Shown: one piece after another, positions 17,022 to 25,575 of the stretch
Layout: each line of letters begins with the position of its first letter
Position numbering within the stretch: the stretch's first letter is position 1
Assembly: GCA_040216555.1 (NCBI GenBank)
Contig: JAVJOW010000024.1
Span: forward strand, 1 to 64,000
DNA length: 64,000 nt
From: Arenibacter sp040216555
GTDB lineage: Bacteria > Bacteroidota > Bacteroidia > Flavobacteriales > Flavobacteriaceae
Reading direction: 5' to 3'
Made by a program: the position numbers and the translations under genes
The notes under the pieces: model-generated
What the model was told of the DNA's origin: nothing
Seen by the model: only the letters and a program-made list of their open reading frames with translations
Database searches by the model: none

Positions 17022-18059
17022 ATGAAAAAGAAAACGACCATATATGATATTGCGGCCAAACTTGGCCTAACCGCTGCTACGGTCTCCAGGGCCTTGAACA
17101 ACAATGCCAAAATAAGTTTAAATACCCGCAAACTGGTTTTGGAAACTGCCTTGGAAATGAATTATGAGCAGAACAAGTTGGCTTTGGCCCTAAAAAGTGG
17201 TAAAAGTTATAATGTAGGTGTCATAGTTCCCAGAATTGATAGTAATTTCTTTTCATCGGTAATACGTGGTATTGAAGAAGAATTGTACCCAAAGGGTTAC
17301 CACGTTATAATCTGTCAGACCAACAATCAGGAAAATTTGGAAATTGAAAAAATAAATTCCCTTTTAAATGTACAGGTAGATGGAATTTTAATGTCCATTT
17401 CCAATGCCAATTTGGAGGAGGACAAAGGCTTTAACAAGTTGATTAGAAATAAAAACACTCCTTTGGTATTTTTTGATAGAAAAAAGGATATAAAGGGGGT
17501 CAGCTCTGTTACCGTAGATGATTTTAAAGGAGGCTATGATGCCACCAAACATCTAATAGATCAGGGATGCAGGCGTATAGCCCACCTGTTCAACGACCGC
17601 AAGTTTGAAATTTTCAACAACAGGTTTTTGGGGTATAGGCAAGCCCTGCTTGATAATGGCATTGAATTCGACGAAAGTTTGGAAATCGAAACCATGAGCA
17701 ATGTGGCAGAGGGTAGAAAATCAGCCAAGGTGTTGCTCGATATGGACAGTCCTCCAGATGCTATTTTTTCTTCCAGTGATTTTGCTGCTTTAGGGGCCTT
17801 ACAGGAAATAAAGGAGTGTGGACTTAGAATACCGGAGGACATATGTATTGTTGGATTCTCCAATGAACCATTTACCAAATTTATGGAATTGACCACCATA
17901 AGTTCGGTGGACCAGTTTCCTATGGAAATGGGGAAAGTGGCGGCCCAGGTTTTTTTGGAGGAGGTAGGAAATACACAGGACAGTAAAATAACCAAAAATA
18001 TAGTGCTTACCCCAGAGTTAATTGTTAGAAAATCTTCCTTAAAATGCAAAGAAGGTTGA
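17022..18059 (+). CDS. LacI-family transcriptional regulator of the uronate locus
   Basis: 346 residues when started at the ATG at 17022; an in-frame GTG at 17010 adds four residues and is less likely. The N-terminal LacI helix-turn-helix (TIYDIAAKLGLTAATVSRAL) is followed by a hinge and a periplasmic-binding-protein-like effector domain (VGVIVPRIDSNFFSSVIRGI, then DAIFSSSDFAALGAL). It is convergent with uxaA-uxaB. The palindrome upstream of uxaB and the similar site upstream of this gene point to repression of uronate catabolism plus autoregulation. The effector is probably a uronate or a catabolic intermediate such as 2-keto-3-deoxygluconate; that is inference from the target genes. Confidence 0.92.
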   Translation: MKKKTTIYDIAAKLGLTAATVSRALNNNAKISLNTRKLVLETALEMNYEQNKLALALKSGKSYNVGVIVPRIDSNFFSSVIRGIEEELYPKGYHVIICQTNNQENLEIEKINSLLNVQVDGILMSISNANLEEDKGFNKLIRNKNTPLVFFDRKKDIKGVSSVTVDDFKGGYDATKHLIDQGCRRIAHLFNDRKFEIFNNRFLGYRQALLDNGIEFDESLEIETMSNVAEGRKSAKVLLDMDSPPDAIFSSSDFAALGALQEIKECGLRIPEDICIVGFSNEPFTKFMELTTISSVDQFPMEMGKVAAQVFLEEVGNTQDSKITKNIVLTPELIVRKSSLKCKEG

Positions 18060-18084
18060 AGAAATAGATAATTTCTTCAACCTT
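18052..18084. terminator. Bidirectional terminator between lacI-family gene and uxaA
   Basis: AAGGTTGAAGAAAT (18052-18065) pairs perfectly with ATTTCTTCAACCTT (18071-18084), a 14-base-pair stem with a 5-base loop. The regulator's TGA stop (18057-18059) lies inside the left arm. It serves the convergent genes on both strands. Confidence 0.85.
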
Positions 18085-18111
18085 TCAAAAATACAATCAT
18101 TAAACCCAATG

Positions 18112-19722
18112 CTACAAGGATACTCCTCTGCGCCAAGGAATAAAATCGTTTTGATTTAATAATTTGGCCTTGGTCTGAATCTTCCCGCTGGCTACCTCAA
18201 TTATAAAATCCAACATTTCATCTGCCATTTCCTCAATGGTTTTCTCTCCTCTTATTACCGCTCCGGTTTCAATATCGATTATATCGGGCATTCTTTCCAT
18301 AAGTTCCGTATTGGAAGAAACTTTAATAATGGGGGCAATAGGATTTCCTGTTGGTGTCCCCAATCCCGTGGTAAACAGGACCACATTGGCACCCGAACCT
18401 ACCATGGCCGTGGTACTTTCTACATCGTTTCCTGGGGTGCACAATAGGTTAAGGCCGGGTTTGGTTATGTATTCCCCATAATCCAATACATCCTGTACGG
18501 GAGAAGTGCCCCCTTTTTTAGCGGCCCCGGCCGATTTCATGGCGTCGGTAATAAGGCCATCTTTAATATTTCCTGGCGATGGATTCATGTCAAAACCTGA
18601 ACCTGCATCCACCACCGATTTTTCGTAGGCCTTCATTAGCTTCAAGAATTTCTGTCCCTTATCATCTTCCACACATCGGTTTACCAATTCCTGTTCTACA
18701 CCGCATAGTTCGGGAAATTCGGATAATATGGCCGTCCCATTGAGGGCTGCCAGCAAATCCGAAACTGCTCCCAAGGTGGGATTTGCAGATATCCCTGAAA
18801 AACCGTCCGATCCGCCACATTCTAATCCAACCCGTAATTTGGATAATGGCGCAGGTCTGCGTTCCGCATTATTGGCATTTTTAATGGCCTCAAAGGACTC
18901 TTTCACAATGGCCGATAACATTTCATCGACCGTACCCATTTGTTGTTGCTCGAATATGAGTACAGGTTTGTTCAGGTTGGGGTTGATGGTGTTCAAGGCT
19001 TCTTTAAAAACGCTTATCTGCAGGTTTTGGCAGCCCAAGCTCAATACCGTGGCTCCAGCCACATTGGGATTGTTTACATAGCCCGCCAATAATTTGGCCA
19101 AGCTTTCGGAATCCTGTCGTATACCCCCACAGCCCCCTGGGTGCGTTATAAATTTTACATCAATATTGTCGAATACATTAGTAGAATTGTTTTCAACCGA
19201 AGCTTCTTCTGCAGTATTGTTCACCAAGGAGCGAAGCAACATTTGATGTGGATTAACTTTTTGTTTTAAAAGCTCCTTTTCAAAAACTTCCTTGAGGATT
19301 TCTATGTTCCTGTTTTCACAAAAAACCAAGGGAAAAAACAGCCATACATTCTCGGTGCCCACCTGTCCGTCTTCCCGATGGTACCCTAAAAAAGTGCGGT
19401 TCTTCCATTTCTCAACATTAGGGGCGGACCAACCAATGGTTTCCGTTTTTCCAAAAACTTTTTCACTTTGGTGCTTAACGTTTTCGGTGGTGAGTACGTC
19501 CCCTTCTTCAATAGTTCCATTGGCACTACCTACAAGCACACCGTACATTGTGATCCTATCCCCTGATTCAAATTTTTGTAAGGCAATTTTGTGTTTGGAC
19601 TTAGTGTCCGAAAGCACTGTAATTTCCTTACCTTCAAATGAAATTACCTCTCCTGCCTTTAAATTGACCAAAGCAACGGCAACGTTGTCGGATGAATTTA
19701 CTTTTATAATTTTACTCTTCAT
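18112..19722 (-). CDS. uxaA: Altronate dehydratase
   Basis: A 536-residue UxaA-family enzyme that dehydrates D-altronate to 2-keto-3-deoxygluconate in D-galacturonate breakdown. An N-terminal SAF domain (about residues 1-95, with His44) is followed by the galactarate/altronate dehydratase body: HREDGQVGTEN at 115-125, THPGGCGG at 193-200 and ECGGSDGFSG at 301-310, all hallmark motifs. The length is normal for the full-length form. It is downstream of uxaB with 32 bases between them, so the two form an operon read from the promoter/operator near 21354-21397. uxaC, kdgK and kdgA are not in the window. Confidence 0.94.
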   Translation of the reverse strand: MKSKIIKVNSSDNVAVALVNLKAGEVISFEGKEITVLSDTKSKHKIALQKFESGDRITMYGVLVGSANGTIEEGDVLTTENVKHQSEKVFGKTETIGWSAPNVEKWKNRTFLGYHREDGQVGTENVWLFFPLVFCENRNIEILKEVFEKELLKQKVNPHQMLLRSLVNNTAEEASVENNSTNVFDNIDVKFITHPGGCGGIRQDSESLAKLLAGYVNNPNVAGATVLSLGCQNLQISVFKEALNTINPNLNKPVLIFEQQQMGTVDEMLSAIVKESFEAIKNANNAERRPAPLSKLRVGLECGGSDGFSGISANPTLGAVSDLLAALNGTAILSEFPELCGVEQELVNRCVEDDKGQKFLKLMKAYEKSVVDAGSGFDMNPSPGNIKDGLITDAMKSAGAAKKGGTSPVQDVLDYGEYITKPGLNLLCTPGNDVESTTAMVGSGANVVLFTTGLGTPTGNPIAPIIKVSSNTELMERMPDIIDIETGAVIRGEKTIEEMADEMLDFIIEVASGKIQTKAKLLNQNDFIPWRRGVSL

Positions 19723-19754
19723 TGTATTGAGGTATAATTCGTTTTGTTTAAAGC

Positions 19755-21200
19755 TTAGTATCTTTTGCTGAAATTGGCAAACCCAATTTCTATTCCGTTG
19801 TCATCAATTTCTTTTAAGGCCAATGCAACAGCATCCGTAAGGTTTTCCTTTTGGGTTAGGTCCTCTCCCCAATAGGCCGTATTGCCCAAGGTTTTTACAG
19901 CTATCTCCGCATAATCATCGGATTTCCATATTTCGGCGAAGGCATCCACTATATCTGCACTGTCGTTTATCGGCAAACTTTCGCCCTTCCAAGTTCCTTT
20001 ATAGAATCTAATTAAAGCAGCAAAGGCAAAGGTTAGGTTGGTAGGTAATTTTTTGTTGAGGGCTATATACTCCAATAAACTTGGCAAAACCCTTACCTTA
20101 AATTTGGAAATGGAATTGAGTGCTATACTGGATAGGTTATGGATAATAAACGGGTTCCTAAAACGGTCCAAAACCTCTTCGGCAAAGCTGTCCAGCTCCT
20201 TTTTATCCATTGGAAGGGTTAGGTTGATCTCGTTAAAAATGGCATTATTCACAAAGGCACCGGTAAAATCGTTGTCCACCGTTTGCTTTACGGTAGTGTT
20301 GCCGTACAATAGGGAAAAAGGCACCATGGCAGTATGTGCACCGTTTAAGATTCGAACTTTTCTGGTTCTATAGGGCTGCATGTCCTCTACTATCTTTACG
20401 TCTAGGTCGGTTTTATGAAAGGGCAACTTTTCTTTAAGTTTTTCATCACCTTCGATCACCCAAAGAAAAAATGTTTCTGCGGCTACGATTAAATTATCCT
20501 TATAGGAAAGTTGAGCATTGTAAGCCTCAATTTCATCCTTTGGATAACCTGGTACAATTCGGTCTACCAAGGTGTTGTGGAAGGAGCAGTGTACGTTAAG
20601 CCAAGTTTTAAAGTCTTCTCCCAGTTTCCAGTCATCGGCATATTTCAATATTATTTCCTTGAGATTGTCCGAATTATGATTGATCAACTCACAAGGAATT
20701 ATAGTTAAACCTTTATTGGCATCCCCTTTAAAATGTTTAAAGCGCTCGTGTAACAGCAGGGTGAGTTTGGCGGGGAATGAACTCGGTGGCTGCATATCCA
20801 TGGTATCCGTATTTACATACGCTATACCCGCTTCCGTAGTATTGGAAATAATAAACTGAAGCTCCTTCTCTTTGGCTAGGCTCAAGTAGTCTTGAAAATT
20901 GCTGTAGGGGTCCACTCCTTTTACAATATTGGTGATAAGCTCTTTATGTTGAATCTCCCTGCCCTTCTGAATTCCTTTTAAAAATAGAGTATAAAGTCCA
21001 TCCTGATCGTTCAGCATTTTTACCATGCCCCGGTCAATAGGCTGCACCACTGCTATTCCCGCATTAAAATTGGCTTCTTGATTTAATTTTTGGAAGGCGT
21101 AATCCACAAAGGCCCTTAAAAAGTTGCCTTCGCCAAATTGTACGATTTTAATTGGAGGGGTCGATTGTAAGTTGGTGTTTGTTCTGTTTAATATTTTCAT
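19755..21200 (-). CDS. uxaB: Tagaturonate reductase
   Basis: A 481-residue enzyme of the mannitol dehydrogenase family that reduces D-tagaturonate to D-altronate with NADH. The ATG at 21200 is preferred (MKILNRTNTNLQ); an open extension to 21245 is unlikely. The nucleotide-binding start VQFGEGNFLRAFVDYAFQKLN is typical of UxaB, as are VDRIVPGYP and LNGAHTAMVP. It is the first gene of the uxaB-uxaA operon. The reaction feeds directly into UxaA. Repression by the nearby LacI-family protein is strongly suggested by the operator immediately after the promoter. Confidence 0.93.
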   Translation of the reverse strand: MKILNRTNTNLQSTPPIKIVQFGEGNFLRAFVDYAFQKLNQEANFNAGIAVVQPIDRGMVKMLNDQDGLYTLFLKGIQKGREIQHKELITNIVKGVDPYSNFQDYLSLAKEKELQFIISNTTEAGIAYVNTDTMDMQPPSSFPAKLTLLLHERFKHFKGDANKGLTIIPCELINHNSDNLKEIILKYADDWKLGEDFKTWLNVHCSFHNTLVDRIVPGYPKDEIEAYNAQLSYKDNLIVAAETFFLWVIEGDEKLKEKLPFHKTDLDVKIVEDMQPYRTRKVRILNGAHTAMVPFSLLYGNTTVKQTVDNDFTGAFVNNAIFNEINLTLPMDKKELDSFAEEVLDRFRNPFIIHNLSSIALNSISKFKVRVLPSLLEYIALNKKLPTNLTFAFAALIRFYKGTWKGESLPINDSADIVDAFAEIWKSDDYAEIAVKTLGNTAYWGEDLTQKENLTDAVALALKEIDDNGIEIGFANFSKRY

Positions 21201-21353
21201 GTTTTCAAATTTATTGATTGTTCTTGGCCATATATAATTGTTCACTTCTTAATCAAAGGTTTTTATGTTATGGCTCACATTCTATATTTTTTGGACGTTT
21301 CCATTTATTGGGGGAGACGATAAAAACCCTATATAGTTATCTTTTCAAAAAAA

Positions 21354-21367
21354 TGTAATCGATTACA
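21354..21367. promoter_or_regulatory. LacI-family operator (perfect palindrome) upstream of uxaB
   Basis: TGTAATCGATTACA is a perfect 14-base palindrome with the LacI-type central CG. It follows directly on the -7 box of the uxaB promoter on the minus strand and covers the expected transcription start, which is the standard position for steric repression. Confidence 0.8.
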
Positions 21368-21397
21368 CAAAAGTACAATAATTTATTTCATATCCAA
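21368..21397 (-). promoter_or_regulatory. Promoter of the uxaB-uxaA operon
   Basis: On the minus strand TTG (21395-21397) is followed by 19 bases and then TACTTTTG (21368-21375), a full match to the Bacteroidetes consensus TTG-N19-TAnnTTTG. Transcription would start at about 21361, inside the operator palindrome, and give a leader of about 160 bases. Confidence 0.7.
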
Positions 21398-21464
21398 TTC
21401 TTTCCATCCTGCTTCGGACATTTTTATTTTTAGCTAGGGGGGATAAGGCAGTAAACTGTCGGAT

Positions 21465-22508
21465 TTATAATTGTATTACTTTCCTATCCCTGTTGCTTTC
21501 AAGGGCTGCTTCAATTACTCTGATTACATTCATTCCTTCCGTTCCTGTGACCGGGACCGACCCATTATTTCGCAAGGCCTGGTAAATACCTTCATAATAT
21601 TCCATATAATCCCCATTTAGGGTAGGGATCTGTTCCCTTATGATCTTACCATCTTTCTCGGTATGCAATAGTCCTTTCTCCTTATCCGGTTCTGCGCCCC
21701 AATCCTTGGATCCCGGTATTTTTCCGGCCTGAAGTTCTTTTTCCTGAATATCGGCTTTGGATTTAATGAAGGTGCCCTTGGTTCCGTTCATAATATTTCC
21801 TGGCAAAGCCTCTCGGACATAATAGCTGGATTTTAAAATAACCCTATGGGTGCTATAGAATAATTTTATATCAAAGTAGTCCCCTACTTTGGAATTGGGG
21901 CGATAGGTATCCAGATCGGCAAAGACTGCATTTGGCATACCGAACAACACCAAGGCCTGATCTATTAAATGTGAACCCAAGTCGTATATACTTCCAACGG
22001 CGGCTGTGGGTATTTCCTTATGAAGCTTGTAACTAAGCCCTGGGTCATAACGATCATAATGGATCTCTGCTTCAACAATGTTTCCTAGCCATCCCTCATC
22101 CAAAATCTTTTTTACCGTTTTAAAATCACTGTCATATCTTCTATTGTGGTAAACGGAAAGTGCTACATTTTTTTCCTTCGCTAACTGGATCAGTTCTTCT
22201 GCCTGTTCAACAGTTGCAGTGAACGGCTTTTCCACTATTACATTTTTCCCTGAATTTATGACCTGTTTGGTAAAATCATAATGTGTAACACTTGGGGTAT
22301 TCACAACTACCAGTTCAATATTTTGGTCTGCCAACATTTCTTCCAAAGTGCGGAAGGTTTTTATGTTCGGATATTTGGCCTGGGCGTTGTTTTTGGTCCT
22401 TTCCCAAACTCCGTATAAATTGAAGGCCGGATGTACCTCAATGAAGGGAGCGTGAAAAACGTATCCGCTCATTCCAAAAGAGCATAAAGCTGTGTTTATA
22501 GGTTTCAT
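21465..22508 (-). CDS. Gfo/Idh/MocA-family oxidoreductase (IolW/YdgJ-like)
   Basis: A 347-residue cytoplasmic NAD(P)-dependent dehydrogenase. The N-terminal Rossmann region has SFGMSGYVFHAPFIEVHP, resembling IolW/YdgJ scyllo-inositol dehydrogenases with their conserved HAPF. The catalytic EKPFT motif and the GSIYDLGSHLID segment are present. It is on the same strand as the TRAP genes upstream (90 bases from dctM) and uxaBA downstream, so it probably acts on a sugar acid or inositol-like substrate brought in by this locus. The exact substrate is unknown. Confidence 0.87.
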   Translation of the reverse strand: MKPINTALCSFGMSGYVFHAPFIEVHPAFNLYGVWERTKNNAQAKYPNIKTFRTLEEMLADQNIELVVVNTPSVTHYDFTKQVINSGKNVIVEKPFTATVEQAEELIQLAKEKNVALSVYHNRRYDSDFKTVKKILDEGWLGNIVEAEIHYDRYDPGLSYKLHKEIPTAAVGSIYDLGSHLIDQALVLFGMPNAVFADLDTYRPNSKVGDYFDIKLFYSTHRVILKSSYYVREALPGNIMNGTKGTFIKSKADIQEKELQAGKIPGSKDWGAEPDKEKGLLHTEKDGKIIREQIPTLNGDYMEYYEGIYQALRNNGSVPVTGTEGMNVIRVIEAALESNRDRKVIQL

Positions 22509-22597
22509 TGGTTTAAAGGTTTTAATTATAATATATAAGTTTTCAATATTAATGCTCTATTCCCAAGCAATTTCAAAATGCTCCTGGTCATCTCAAA

Positions 22598-23872
22598 TTA
22601 ATCGATAAATAGGTTGGGCAATGCCAATGAGAACCATGGAAATAAGGTAACTAAAATCAACACCAAAAAACTGACCAACAAAAATGGTAGGCCAGCTTTA
22701 CTTACGGCACCTATAGAAATCTTTCCAATACTGGAAGCCACAAAAAGACAGACCCCAACGGGTGGAGTCGTTAATCCTATAATTAAATTCAGCACGGCTA
22801 TTACGGCAAAATGTATAGGGTCAACATCTACAGCAACTGCCACTTTCAATAGGATTGGAAAAAGTATCAATAAGGCGGCGATGGTTTCCATAAAGGTGCC
22901 AACTACGATCAATAACAGATTGATCAGTAGTAAAACCACATATTTATTGTCCGAGAATCCTAAAATTTCTGCGGATATCTCTTGTGGAATTTGCTCTGTA
23001 ATCAAGATATATCCAAAAAGATTGGCAAAACCAACCAAAACCATCAAGGAGGCAGAAGTCTTCATGCTGTCCAGGATAATGACCTGTGTGTTTTTCAAAT
23101 TCAATTTTTTATAAACGAACTTTCCAATAATCATAGCATAGACTACAGCGATAATCGAGGCCTCAGTTGGAGTAAATATTCCGCCTACAATTCCATAAAG
23201 AATAATAAAGGTCATTAATAGCGACCAAAAAGTGTCCACAAAACTCCGGGCCACATCCCTTAGACTGCTTCGCTTGTGTTTTGGATAATTTTTTCGCTTG
23301 GATATAAAATAGGCGGTGAACATAAGACCAACGCCCAATAACAAACCCGGGAGTGCTCCTGCCAAAAACAATTTCCCTACAGACAGGCCGCTCAAGGTTG
23401 CGGCTATAATCATGGGCACACTAGGTGGAATTATGGGGCCTATGGTGGAGGAAGCTGCGGTAACGGCACATGAAAAGTCCGTATCGTAACCTTCCTTTTT
23501 CATGGCAGGGATCATAATGGAGCCCATACTGGCCGTATCTGAAATGGCCGTACCGGAAATTCCCGCAAAAAGCATGGAAGCACCAATATTGACTAGGGAA
23601 AGTCCGCCGCGAATATGACCTAAAAGATGGTTGCAGAACTTAATTATTTTTTCAGTGAGCCCGCCTTGGTTCATCAGATTTCCGGCAAGTATAAACCCAG
23701 GAACACTGAGCAATACAAAGACATCTATACCCGAGTACATTTTCATGGGAACAATGATCAAAGGAACCCCCTTGACCACCAAATAGCTTAAACAGGCCAA
23801 TCCTAAAGCGAAGGCAATAGGAAAGCGAAGTATCAGACCAAGAATAAAAACGATAACCAATATCCAAATCAT
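22598..23872 (-). CDS. dctM: TRAP transporter large membrane subunit (DctM)
   Basis: A 424-residue integral membrane protein with about 12 helices and the DctM-family signatures: SVPGFILAGNLMNQGGLT, GISGTAISDTASMGSIMIPAM, IIPPSVPMIIAA and LNLIIGLTTPPVGVCLF. It forms the translocation channel that moves the substrate with sodium after delivery by DctP. The start overlaps dctQ by four bases. With uxaAB downstream, uronate uptake is the likely role. Confidence 0.92.
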   Translation of the reverse strand: MIWILVIVFILGLILRFPIAFALGLACLSYLVVKGVPLIIVPMKMYSGIDVFVLLSVPGFILAGNLMNQGGLTEKIIKFCNHLLGHIRGGLSLVNIGASMLFAGISGTAISDTASMGSIMIPAMKKEGYDTDFSCAVTAASSTIGPIIPPSVPMIIAATLSGLSVGKLFLAGALPGLLLGVGLMFTAYFISKRKNYPKHKRSSLRDVARSFVDTFWSLLMTFIILYGIVGGIFTPTEASIIAVVYAMIIGKFVYKKLNLKNTQVIILDSMKTSASLMVLVGFANLFGYILITEQIPQEISAEILGFSDNKYVVLLLINLLLIVVGTFMETIAALLILFPILLKVAVAVDVDPIHFAVIAVLNLIIGLTTPPVGVCLFVASSIGKISIGAVSKAGLPFLLVSFLVLILVTLFPWFSLALPNLFID

Positions 23873-24333
23873 GGTCTAGAATTTTTCATAGTTTTCATAA
23901 TTTTTATTAGGAGGTAATAACTAATTGATGCGGACATTATAAAGATGCTAAAGAAGGCGATGCCCATATTAAAGCCCATACTGGGAGATTTTTCCGGTAT
24001 TCCCAAAATCACGAATTTAATGGCGTATATGGCCATGACTACAAAAAGAACCAGGGTAATTGCCGGTACTGCCAGATTTAATATTTTTTTGATCCTTTCT
24101 GGGAATCGATCGTAAAACATGTCCAAATGCACATAAAACTCATTTTTCATTGCCAGACCTGCGGCGCAAGACATGGCATAAATAAACAAAATTCGTGAGG
24201 CCTCCTCTGTCCAAGGAGGAGTATTGATAGGAGTAAAACGACAAATTATTTGAAGCAGAACTGTAAATAGTAAGCCATAGCTACTTAATAAAGTCCCTAT
24301 TTTGAGCAGGCGCCCAATAGTTTTATTTGGCAT
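23869..24333 (-). CDS. dctQ: TRAP transporter small membrane subunit (DctQ)
   Basis: 154 residues when started at the ATG at 24333 (MPNKTIGRLLKIG), which overlaps the dctP stop region by 11 bases. A longer frame to 24420 is open but would add an implausible Lys-rich extension inside dctP. Four membrane helices are visible and FTPINTPPWTEEASRILFIYA is the conserved DctQ segment. It holds DctM and docks the binding protein. The dctP-dctQ-dctM order with overlaps shows one operon. Confidence 0.9.
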   Translation of the reverse strand: MPNKTIGRLLKIGTLLSSYGLLFTVLLQIICRFTPINTPPWTEEASRILFIYAMSCAAGLAMKNEFYVHLDMFYDRFPERIKKILNLAVPAITLVLFVVMAIYAIKFVILGIPEKSPSMGFNMGIAFFSIFIMSASISYYLLIKIMKTMKNSRP

Positions 24334-25336
24334 TGTCTTTTTCTTTTTTGAGTTCTCGATAAATTTTTTGCATTTCTGGAGAGAGACTTTCATAAATAGC
24401 CTTTTCGCTTTTTTTTGCAAAGGCTTCTTGGTCCACCTCTATAAATTGCATCCCATCGGCCTTTAACTTTTCCTGGACATTCTTTTCGTTTTCAAGATAG
24501 AGCTGGTGTTCATAAGCTTGCATTTCTTTACCTGCCTGTAGGAATATTTCCTGTAGGTCTGGTGGCAGCTTTTGAAATTGTTTTTCACCCACTACGGGGT
24601 ACACCCAACTTATGACATGACCCGTAAGGTTAAGGTATTTCTGTACTTCCGAAAAACCGGCATTATCGATCATGGCAAAAGGATTTTCCTGGGCCTCTAT
24701 GGTGCCTTGTTGCAGTGAGGTAAAAACTTCTGAAAAGGCCATTGGGGTAGGTTTTGCACCCAAGGCGCCCCAGGTAGTTACAAATGCGGGAACATTGGGC
24801 ACCCTGACAATTAGGCCTTTAAGATCATCTGGATGGCGTATTGGCCTATTTGAAGTTAAATGTCGTGGCCCCCTTTCAAAATGGCCAAGGGCACGCAATC
24901 CAGCCTTATTAATCATTTCTTCCTCCATTAATCTGCCTACCGGACCATTTATGTAGCGGTTCATATCGGTAGAGTCCCGCATTAGGAACGGCAACTCGCA
25001 AAATGTGGCTACTTCGAACCAATTGGTCAGGGTGGATCCGGTAGTGGTCATATCGATAACTTCGGCCTGGATCAGTCGAATGGCCTCGATCTCTTTGGCC
25101 AATTGCTCCGAGGGGTACAGCTCCACCTTAATGCGTCCTTCGGACCGCTCCTCCACAATTTCCGCAAAATAGGCAAAGGCCTTGTACCAGGCATGATCTT
25201 CATTGACCAATAGAGCGGTCCGCATTAAAAATTCGGGTTCTTTTTTTTGGGTTTCACATTGGGTGAAGAGGAATATGGAGAATACTGGGATTATTATTTT
25301 AGCAAGGAAACGGGCCATCCGAAGTGGATTTATCAT
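24323..25336 (-). CDS. dctP: TRAP transporter substrate-binding lipoprotein (DctP)
   Basis: A 337-residue DctP-family protein. A signal sequence ends in a lipobox with Cys27 (FLFTQC), so it is a membrane-anchored lipoprotein rather than a soluble periplasmic protein. The binding signature LIVRVPNVPAF carries the carboxylate-clamping Arg178, followed by FSEVFTSLQQGTIEAQENP. This predicts an organic-acid ligand, and with uxaAB nearby a hexuronate is plausible. First gene of dctPQM. It is divergent from a sulfatase gene across a 239-base spacer. Confidence 0.92.
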   Translation of the reverse strand: MINPLRMARFLAKIIIPVFSIFLFTQCETQKKEPEFLMRTALLVNEDHAWYKAFAYFAEIVEERSEGRIKVELYPSEQLAKEIEAIRLIQAEVIDMTTTGSTLTNWFEVATFCELPFLMRDSTDMNRYINGPVGRLMEEEMINKAGLRALGHFERGPRHLTSNRPIRHPDDLKGLIVRVPNVPAFVTTWGALGAKPTPMAFSEVFTSLQQGTIEAQENPFAMIDNAGFSEVQKYLNLTGHVISWVYPVVGEKQFQKLPPDLQEIFLQAGKEMQAYEHQLYLENEKNVQEKLKADGMQFIEVDQEAFAKKSEKAIYESLSPEMQKIYRELKKEKDNAK

Positions 25337-25419
25337 GGTATTGGTCTAAAAGTCATATTTTTCATAAATATAACTATTTAGTTTTAACATTAATGGAAAG
25401 AAAAATGATGCCACATTGT

Positions 25420-25435
25420 ATACCGATAATGGTAT
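25420..25435. promoter_or_regulatory. Inverted repeat between dctP and sulfatase (possible operator)
   Basis: ATACC (25420-25424) and GGTAT (25431-25435) are separated by six bases in the shared spacer of two divergent genes. The arms are short and the regulator is unknown; it does not match the uxaB operator. Confidence 0.3.
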
Positions 25436-25575
25436 GGTTATGGAGTATAATTTAGTTGGTAATTGCTGTGCCAATAATCTACAATGATAAAATTCTTATA
25501 TTCGGGGTATAGCTATGCTCAATACCTTGTCTTAGTATATACATGGAACAATTATCATAATCCTAAATCCCTAAA

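Noticed and set aside
17561..18049. Minus-strand open frame of 162 codons inside the lacI-family gene
   Set aside because: It is a shadow of a clearly real LacI-family gene on the other strand.
19292..19771. Plus-strand open frame of 159 codons inside uxaA
   Set aside because: It is antisense to a well-conserved dehydratase and has biased, low-complexity composition.
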